This document shows, one piece after another, positions 1 to 6,844 of a DNA stretch of 17,468 nucleotides. Each line of letters opens with the position of its first letter. Position 1 is the stretch's first letter. Below the pieces are notes generated by a model, which was given only the letters and a program-made list of their open reading frames with translations, was not told the origin of the DNA and ran no database searches. Origin of the DNA: Kangiella sp. (GTDB taxonomy: Bacteria > Pseudomonadota > Gammaproteobacteria > Enterobacterales > Kangiellaceae). Made by a program: the position numbers and the translations under genes. The DNA is taken from contig NVVT01000012.1 in the NCBI GenBank assembly GCA_002733465.1, forward strand, positions 92,874-110,341. The letters are read 5' to 3'.

Positions 1-339
1 GAAAATAAAAATGAATCTTCCTATGATGTAATCTATTGTCAAAATGTAATGATTTATTTTAGACAAGAAAAAAAAGAAGCGATTATAAAAAGTTTGATAA
101 AAAAATTGAAACCAGGTGGTTTGCTTGTATTGGGGCATGGTGAGTTAGGAAGTTTTGAAACTCATGATTTAGTTAAAGTTGATAATAAAAACTGTCTGGC
201 ATTTATAAAAAATGAAAATGTCAAAATGAATTCAAAAGAAAATGTTTGCGAAAAAATAGAATTTAGTAGTCAAAATAAATATAAAAGACCAAATAAAACT
301 AACAAACAAAAAAAATTCAGTAGGATGGAGTTGTCATGA
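1..339 (+). CDS. CheR/PilK-type chemoreceptor methyltransferase, C-terminal fragment (5' end outside window)
   Basis: The reading frame is open from base 1, so this is the last 112 codons of a longer gene; the ATG at 49 is internal, being the Met inside the conserved motif. The fragment shows the end of a SAM-dependent CheR fold: YDVIYCQNVMIYF matches the family pattern (F/Y)D-x-I-x-C-R-N-V-x-I-Y-F, followed by a KLKPGGLLVLGHGE turn that matches PGG-x-L-x-x-GH-x-E. CheR enzymes methylate glutamates on chemoreceptors in the cytoplasm. The position directly before chpA corresponds to pilK in the Pseudomonas Chp cluster, so PilK is the likely identity, but the SAM-binding N-terminal half is not visible. 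The last 35 or so residues are a polar, Lys/Asn-rich tail with no recognised domain. The stop codon overlaps the chpA start (ATGA), so translation is probably coupled. Confidence 0.85.
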   Translation, partial: ENKNESSYDVIYCQNVMIYFRQEKKEAIIKSLIKKLKPGGLLVLGHGELGSFETHDLVKVDNKNCLAFIKNENVKMNSKENVCEKIEFSSQNKYKRPNKTNKQKKFSRMELS

Positions 340-3300
340 CCGACAATTATGATCAATTAGCCCTTAGTTGGGTGAGAAAGGAAATTAATCACTCCCTGAA
401 TCAAGCAAAGAAAGGTTTAGAATCTTTCGTTGATGATAATCAGGATGAAACTCAGATCCAATTTTGTATTAATTGCCTTCACCAAGTTCAAGGTACATTG
501 CAAATGCTTGGGTTTGAAGGTGCTTCTAGTCTAGCAACTGAAATGGAAGCTGTTGCCGAAAATATAGCAAAGTCATCAGCAAATTCTTTTGATCCAAATG
601 CCACCGTTTTGCGTTCCACTGAAAATTCATATGAAGTATTGATGCGTGCATTAATTCAAATGCCTGGTTACTTGGAGAGGATTGAAGGTGGGCAAAAAGA
701 TATACCTGTCATTTTATTACCTTTAATTAATGAACTAAGATTGGCTATTAACAAAGCACCGGTATTAGAAGCTGATGTATTCTCTGCTGAAACAGAAATG
801 GTAGAGCCGCCTAAACCCGTTGAAGAAGCAACCCAAGTCGATAAAACTAGCCGTTTTCAGGAACATTCAAAGAAACTGCGCGTACACTTTCAACGAGGAC
901 TGGCAGATATTTTACGCGGGCAAAAAATTAAAGAAGGCTTAGCGAGAGTTCATAATGTTTTGGTGAGGTTAGAAGCATTAACTGAAGGCGAATCTGTTGC
1001 TCGTTTATGGTGGATAGCCGATGGCTTTATTTTTGCGATTGCAGAAAAAGGCCTTTATAAGAAAAAACAGTCCCATCTATTATTATCACAAATAGACAAG
1101 CAAATTAAGCAATTGGCGGAAAGAGGTGATAGCGCACTTTCTGATGTGATACCTAAAAAGCTACTCTCTAAACTATTGTATTTTATCGCCCATTCAAACT
1201 CAAAAAGTGCACGCGTATTAAATATCAAGAAAGAATTTAACCTTGAGTCGGCACTACCGAAAAAGGAAGTTATTGAGCAACAAAGAGAGCAATTGTCGCG
1301 ACCAGATTCAACCGCGATGGTTGATGTGATTAGTGCAATTAACGAAGAATTAGAGTCGGTTAAAGATCAGTTAGATTTATTTGTGCGCTCGAAAGCAAAA
1401 GATATTTCTCAAGTGAAATCTCTGGCAACGTCTTTAACAACCATTAGAGACACTCTAACATTATTAGAATTGCCAATTCCTAGAGATGTGATAGACCAAC
1501 AATTACAAAGCATTAAAATCTCTTTAGATAAAAATAAAATGCCAGATGATGGCGCTATTATGGATTTGGCTGGTGCGCTACTTTTTGTTGAAGCAAATTT
1601 GAGCAATTTGGATACCAGTCAATATCAAGAGGTCGATGAAAACAAATCTAATACTGAATTAGGCGAATCCAGAGCAAAAGAAACACACGTTAATGAAGCG
1701 ACGGAAACTTTAGTCAAGGTTGCAAGAAAGAACTTACAAGTTGCTAAAGATTGTATGGTCAATTATATAGCGTCAACTTTTAAGGCTTCGGAACTAGATG
1801 ATGTCCCTAGAGTTTTAGATGAAGTGTTAGGCGCAATGAGAATCGTTAATTTTGATGATGCTGCGGATATTTTGATTACCGCAAAACGATTTGTGGGAGA
1901 AAAACTATTGCGAATGGGTGTTGCGCCAGTTGAGAAACATTTAGATGCGCTTGCTGATATTGTCACTAGTGTTGATTATTATTTGGAAGGCACTGAAGAA
2001 GGTAATGTTGATGCCGTAAAAGCAATATTAAGTAACGCGTTACCTAGCCAAAGTCTTTTAAATAAAGTGTTAGAATTTGCCGAACATGAAGCGTCTGCGG
2101 GATTAAAAATTGAAAACACCAGTGATGTAAATGAAAGTACAGAGGTAGAAAATACGGATGCGCAATTTGACAATGCACAAGAAGGCAAAAATGAATTTGG
2201 ACAAATTGCTAATTCTGAAATTCTAATTGAACGTTCCGCAGAAGTTATTCCTCTGCTACATGCATCTGCAGACAAAGAAATAGACGAATCATTAATTGAT
2301 GATGAAGTACTTGAGATTTTCTTAGAAGAAGTTGAAGAAGAGATAGCTTCAATTAATTCTAATCTTCCTAAATGGATCAATGACATAAATGATGTCACCG
2401 TTAGAGCAGATATAAGACGCTCTTTTCATACTCTAAAAGGTAGTGGACGTCTTGTAGGGGCTAAAGATATAGGTGAGTTGAGTTGGGCTATTGAAAACAT
2501 GCTTAACAAAGTGATTGAAGATTCGTTAGTAGCGGATCAAACGGTAACTCATTTACTTAATCAAACATCAAGCTTATTACCTAAGTTAATGAAATCATTT
2601 TCAGAAAAAGATACTGTAAAAAATGGAAATATCGATTTAATTATCGACAAGGCCAATCATCTTGCGAATGGCTTAGATATTTCCGCCTTTGAGGAGCATC
2701 AAGAAATAGTTGATGAGTTTGAAATATCTGGCGATATTGAAATACCAACCCTTGTAGACAAGGTGGGTTCAGACTCTAAAGATGATTCAATTGATCCAGT
2801 ACTACTAGAAATATTTGTAAATGAAGCAAGAGTTCATTTGGCGGCCATTAATCATTTTCTTGCTAACACTTCGATTGGAACAAAATTATCGGTTACTGAT
2901 GACTTAATTAGAGCGCTACACACTTTGAAAGGCAGTGCTCATATGGCAACAGTTTCATTGATCGCTCAAATTGTCGGACCTCTTGAGCAATATGCTCGTT
3001 TGATCAAAGGTAGTAATGAATATTTTGAAGATGATGCCATTAAAATTTATGGAGATGCTTGTAATGCGGTATCTGAAATTATAGAAAAATTGCAAAATTC
3101 TCAGACAATAGTCTCTAAAGAATATGAAAACATTCTAGTTGCTGTAACAGTATTATCTAACTCCATCGCTTCCAATTCTATTGCTGGTGCATCCAATCAA
3201 CAAAGAGATCAGAACTTAGTTTCAATATTCTTAACGGAAGGATTAGACATTCTAAATGAAGTCACTAGCTTGCTTGATAAATTTGTACGAAATCCACACG

Positions 3301-6300
3301 AATTAAAAAATCTAGGTCAAATATCATCTGAGCTTCATACTTTTAAGCGCGGCAGTGAAATGGTTTCGGTAGAATCTATTCACAAAATTGCAATGGCGAC
3401 AGAAGCGGTGAGTCGAGTACTTGTTGATACCTCCGATGACAAAAAAGAATATTGCCGTTTGACTAATCTTGGCGTAGATTCATTAACGGATATGTTAAAT
3501 AGGTTGGCTTCACAAGAAGATATTAATACGCCAACAGCGTTAGTTGATGAAATGCATAGTTGGGTCGCTGAAGTTTCAAGAATTAATGCGCCTGCTGAAA
3601 TGGATCAAGAGCTGGTTGAGCTATTTGTAGAAGAAGCTGACGAACTCACTGAAAGTGCATTGTCTTTACTTAGTAAGTTTAAAGATAATTATACGCTAGA
3701 GCCTGTTTTAAAAGAAATAAGAAGAGTATTCCATACGCTTAAGGGTAGTTCTAGAATGGCCGGCGCTATGAATATCGGCGACCTTTCTTATGCGGTAGAA
3801 GAAATATTTAACGGTGCGGTAGATGGTCGAAAAATTTTAACTAATACAGATTATTTGTTAGCAGTTAAAACTAATGATCAATTGATTGAAATGGTAGATG
3901 TACTGAGAAGTTTTAGGTGGCCTGAACCGGCAATTAGTCAAATTAATGCAATAAGACTTCATTTGGGTCAAGAGTTATTACCCGTAGAAAAAGAGCAAAC
4001 GCTTCCGACTGAGAATATAGTTGAAGATTCTGATGTTGATGATGAAGATATCTTAGCGGAATCTGCAGAGACAGAAGTAAAAGAGTCTGATATTGAAGAA
4101 TCTGAAGACAAGAAAGCTGACTCAGAGAGCCTGACCAGTAGCACAGATCCACAGCTTGAAGAATTTGTTATAGAGGAAATGATTGTTGAAGAAATGGTTG
4201 ATGAGGAAAGTGGAATAATTGCTGACTCAACCCAGACATCAGTTAACATTGAAAAACAAAAAACTGAACAATTTGCAAAAACTCAAGAAAAGAAAGAGCG
4301 CATAATTAGCGAAGATACAATTGCTCCAGCATCACCGCTTGTGATGAGTGGTAATATTCAAACACTTGATCTTGATGAAGATGGTTTAGAAGTATTAGAA
4401 ATTTATCTTGAAGAAGCTGAAGAGCTTCTTATCGCTCTCGACGAAAGTCTGCATTTATGGAGTATGAAGTTATCTAATCGAGATGCGATTGAGACTTTGC
4501 AAAGAATACTTCACACATTTAAAGGTGGCGCCCGATTATCAGATTTAATGATTTTAGGTGATTTAACCCATGAAATGGAAAGCTATTTTGAAAAAATAAA
4601 TTCAGGAAGTTTGGATGCAGAACCAAGCCATGTAGGCTTCTTGTTACGTGGTTACGATACAATTGAAGTATTGCTCGAAGAAGTGATAGCCAAAAATCAA
4701 ATGACGGTTCCTGAAAAATATCTATCGGATTTAAAACAATTAATTGCAGGAGTAGATCCCTCTCAATTTGTAGAATTTGAGCAATCATCTACGGCTGGCG
4801 CTAAAACAGATACTGTTTCTGACGAAAAAACCGAAACCGCTATAGAACGAAAAACGAAGAAAACTTCTTCAGCGTCAAAATCCAAATCCAAAGCAGAAAT
4901 AAAATCACAGGATAAATCTGACGTAGTCTCATTCGAAGAACATAAAAAAATTCGTGAATTAGAGCAAAAAGTGGTAACGGCGGATATTGTAAGAATTGAT
5001 GCCAAGCAATTAGAAGATTTAACCAATCTTGCCGGTGAAACTAGTATTTTCCGTTCACGCCTAGAACAACAGATGTCGGTATTAAGAAACAATTTAGTTG
5101 AAATGAGTTCTACTGTTGATCGATTGAATGACCAACTTAGAAATCTAGATATTGAAACAGAAGCGCAAATTTCTTATCGACGAGAAATAACCGGTGGAAC
5201 CGAATACGATGATTTTGACCCGCTCGAAATGGATCGCTATACCAGGCAACAAGAGCTAACGCGTAGTTTAAGCGAAAGTGCTGGCGATTTGATGAACCTA
5301 AAAGATACTTTGGATTCATTAACATCCGATTCGGAAACTTTGTTGCTTCAACAAGGTCGAGTTAATACGGAAATGCAAGAAAGTTTAATGCAGACACGTA
5401 TGACACCTTTTGAAAGTTTGGTTCCAAGATTACGTCGCATGATTAGACAAATAAGTACAGAGCTAGGCAAAACAGTTTCGCTTTCTATTAGTGCTGATGG
5501 TGAAATGGATAGAAACGTACTTGAAAGAATGATCGCTCCTCTAGAGCATATGCTTAGAAATGCAATGGATCATGGTATTGAATCACCAGAAAAAAGAAAG
5601 CAATTTAATAAGCCAGCGACTGGAAAAATAGCTATTTCTCTATTCCGAGAAGGCAGTGAAGTATTTATCAAAATCAAAGATGATGGCGGTGGTTTAGATT
5701 TAGAAGCGATTAGAAATAAAGCGCTTGAAAGAGGTTTGATTACGGAATCTTCTGAACTGAGTGACAAAGAACTTAGACAATTAATTTTGGAGGCTGGTTT
5801 TAGTACCGCAGAAAAGGTCACTCAAATTTCCGGACGTGGTGTGGGAATGGATGTTGTAAGCAGTGAGATTAAACAACTTGGCGGTATCATAGAAATTGAG
5901 TCGGAAGAAGGAGTCGGTTCAACTTTTACCGTTAGATTACCATTTACGGTATCAATGAACCATGCACTTATGGTGCAGGTAGGTGAAGAAATTTATGCAA
6001 TTCCTTTAGCCAATATTGAAGGTATTGTTCGAGTTAGCCCATATGAGTTAGATGAATATTATAATGACAGAGAAGCAAAATTTGCCTACGCTGGAATTGA
6101 CTATTCCATGTATTACCTAGGGCAAATGCTGGATCGGAAAGTGTCTCACCAAATTACTAACCATACACAACCTTTACCCGTTTTATTATTACATGGGGCA
6201 GATCATCCAACCGCACTTCAAGTCGATGAACTATTAGGAAGCCGTGAAATTGTTGTAAAATCTGTAGGCAATCAATTAAGTTCTGTTAGTGGTATCTCTG

Positions 6301-6836
6301 GAGCAACTATTCAAGGGGATGGTCGAGTGGTTCTCATTTTGGATATGCCAGCATTAGTGAGAAGAGTTGATGCAACGGTTACAGAGGAACCTCTAATCGT
6401 CGAAGAGTATGAGGAAGAAATCACACCAAAAATTATGGTTGTAGATGATTCTATTACGGTAAGAAAAGTCACTACACGACTACTTGAACGGCATGATTAT
6501 GAAGTTATGACGGCTAAAGATGGCGTTGATGCAGTAACGGTTTTAAATGATGATATACCTGATGTGATGTTATTAGATATTGAAATGCCAAGAATGGATG
6601 GCTTTGAATTAGCAACAATTATTCGCCATGATGAAAGACTAAAAAATATACCCATTATTATGATCACTTCTCGAACCGGAGAGAAACATAGAGATAGAGC
6701 TATGAGCATTGGTGTTAATGAATATATGGGTAAGCCTTATAATGAAACTGATTTGATCGAAATGATTAATAAATTGTTAAACGAAAAAAAACAAAATAGT
6801 CATGAACTAAACGATAACCAGAATAAACTTACTTGA
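336..6836 (+). CDS. chpA: ChpA-type hybrid chemotaxis histidine kinase with multiple phosphotransfer domains and C-terminal receiver
   Basis: Giant CheA-like kinase (2166 aa) expected to take signals from a PilJ-type receptor and phosphorylate response regulators controlling type IV pili. Domains seen in order: an N-terminal Hpt-like bundle with H49 (LHQVQG); a ChpA/FimL-like region at about 170-310; Hpt-like bundles with T368 and D495 at the aligned site; Hpt modules with H698 (HTLKGS), H862 (HTLKGS), H1001 (HTFKRGS, the Gly replaced by Arg), H1133 (HTLKGS) and H1393 (HTFKGG). Acidic and then Lys/Ser-rich linkers lead to a dimerisation region from D1550, an HATPase (N box with N1742, DDGGG 1782-1786, SGRGVGMD 1832-1839), a CheW-like domain at about 1868-2015, and a receiver (D2037/D2038, phosphoacceptor D2081, K2133). 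The start ATG overlaps the upstream stop and follows GGAG at 327-330. P. aeruginosa ChpA is somewhat longer (about 2470 aa) with a similar plan of six Hpt plus Ser and Thr variants. Kinase motifs are intact. Confidence 0.93.
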   Translation: MTDNYDQLALSWVRKEINHSLNQAKKGLESFVDDNQDETQIQFCINCLHQVQGTLQMLGFEGASSLATEMEAVAENIAKSSANSFDPNATVLRSTENSYEVLMRALIQMPGYLERIEGGQKDIPVILLPLINELRLAINKAPVLEADVFSAETEMVEPPKPVEEATQVDKTSRFQEHSKKLRVHFQRGLADILRGQKIKEGLARVHNVLVRLEALTEGESVARLWWIADGFIFAIAEKGLYKKKQSHLLLSQIDKQIKQLAERGDSALSDVIPKKLLSKLLYFIAHSNSKSARVLNIKKEFNLESALPKKEVIEQQREQLSRPDSTAMVDVISAINEELESVKDQLDLFVRSKAKDISQVKSLATSLTTIRDTLTLLELPIPRDVIDQQLQSIKISLDKNKMPDDGAIMDLAGALLFVEANLSNLDTSQYQEVDENKSNTELGESRAKETHVNEATETLVKVARKNLQVAKDCMVNYIASTFKASELDDVPRVLDEVLGAMRIVNFDDAADILITAKRFVGEKLLRMGVAPVEKHLDALADIVTSVDYYLEGTEEGNVDAVKAILSNALPSQSLLNKVLEFAEHEASAGLKIENTSDVNESTEVENTDAQFDNAQEGKNEFGQIANSEILIERSAEVIPLLHASADKEIDESLIDDEVLEIFLEEVEEEIASINSNLPKWINDINDVTVRADIRRSFHTLKGSGRLVGAKDIGELSWAIENMLNKVIEDSLVADQTVTHLLNQTSSLLPKLMKSFSEKDTVKNGNIDLIIDKANHLANGLDISAFEEHQEIVDEFEISGDIEIPTLVDKVGSDSKDDSIDPVLLEIFVNEARVHLAAINHFLANTSIGTKLSVTDDLIRALHTLKGSAHMATVSLIAQIVGPLEQYARLIKGSNEYFEDDAIKIYGDACNAVSEIIEKLQNSQTIVSKEYENILVAVTVLSNSIASNSIAGASNQQRDQNLVSIFLTEGLDILNEVTSLLDKFVRNPHELKNLGQISSELHTFKRGSEMVSVESIHKIAMATEAVSRVLVDTSDDKKEYCRLTNLGVDSLTDMLNRLASQEDINTPTALVDEMHSWVAEVSRINAPAEMDQELVELFVEEADELTESALSLLSKFKDNYTLEPVLKEIRRVFHTLKGSSRMAGAMNIGDLSYAVEEIFNGAVDGRKILTNTDYLLAVKTNDQLIEMVDVLRSFRWPEPAISQINAIRLHLGQELLPVEKEQTLPTENIVEDSDVDDEDILAESAETEVKESDIEESEDKKADSESLTSSTDPQLEEFVIEEMIVEEMVDEESGIIADSTQTSVNIEKQKTEQFAKTQEKKERIISEDTIAPASPLVMSGNIQTLDLDEDGLEVLEIYLEEAEELLIALDESLHLWSMKLSNRDAIETLQRILHTFKGGARLSDLMILGDLTHEMESYFEKINSGSLDAEPSHVGFLLRGYDTIEVLLEEVIAKNQMTVPEKYLSDLKQLIAGVDPSQFVEFEQSSTAGAKTDTVSDEKTETAIERKTKKTSSASKSKSKAEIKSQDKSDVVSFEEHKKIRELEQKVVTADIVRIDAKQLEDLTNLAGETSIFRSRLEQQMSVLRNNLVEMSSTVDRLNDQLRNLDIETEAQISYRREITGGTEYDDFDPLEMDRYTRQQELTRSLSESAGDLMNLKDTLDSLTSDSETLLLQQGRVNTEMQESLMQTRMTPFESLVPRLRRMIRQISTELGKTVSLSISADGEMDRNVLERMIAPLEHMLRNAMDHGIESPEKRKQFNKPATGKIAISLFREGSEVFIKIKDDGGGLDLEAIRNKALERGLITESSELSDKELRQLILEAGFSTAEKVTQISGRGVGMDVVSSEIKQLGGIIEIESEEGVGSTFTVRLPFTVSMNHALMVQVGEEIYAIPLANIEGIVRVSPYELDEYYNDREAKFAYAGIDYSMYYLGQMLDRKVSHQITNHTQPLPVLLLHGADHPTALQVDELLGSREIVVKSVGNQLSSVSGISGATIQGDGRVVLILDMPALVRRVDATVTEEPLIVEEYEEEITPKIMVVDDSITVRKVTTRLLERHDYEVMTAKDGVDAVTVLNDDIPDVMLLDIEMPRMDGFELATIIRHDERLKNIPIIMITSRTGEKHRDRAMSIGVNEYMGKPYNETDLIEMINKLLNEKKQNSHELNDNQNKLT

Positions 6837-6841
6837 GGTAA
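6835..6841 (+). promoter_or_regulatory. Ribosome binding site of chpB overlapping the chpA stop
   Basis: GAGGTAA begins inside the TGA stop of chpA and lies three bases before the GTG at 6845. This supports the GTG start and suggests translational coupling of chpA and chpB. The spacing is slightly short. Confidence 0.5.
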
Positions 6842-6844
6842 TTT

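Noticed and set aside
49..339. A separate 96-aa gene starting at ATG 49
   Set aside because: The frame is open to base 1, and the Met lies inside the conserved CheR motif NVMIYF, so it is the tail of a longer gene.
1979..2398. Long antisense open frame (139 aa, Ser-rich) opposite chpA, and similar ones opposite chpB
   Set aside because: Ser/Ile-rich translations are what the complement of acidic Glu/Asp codon runs gives. They lie within well-supported genes and have no recognisable domain.
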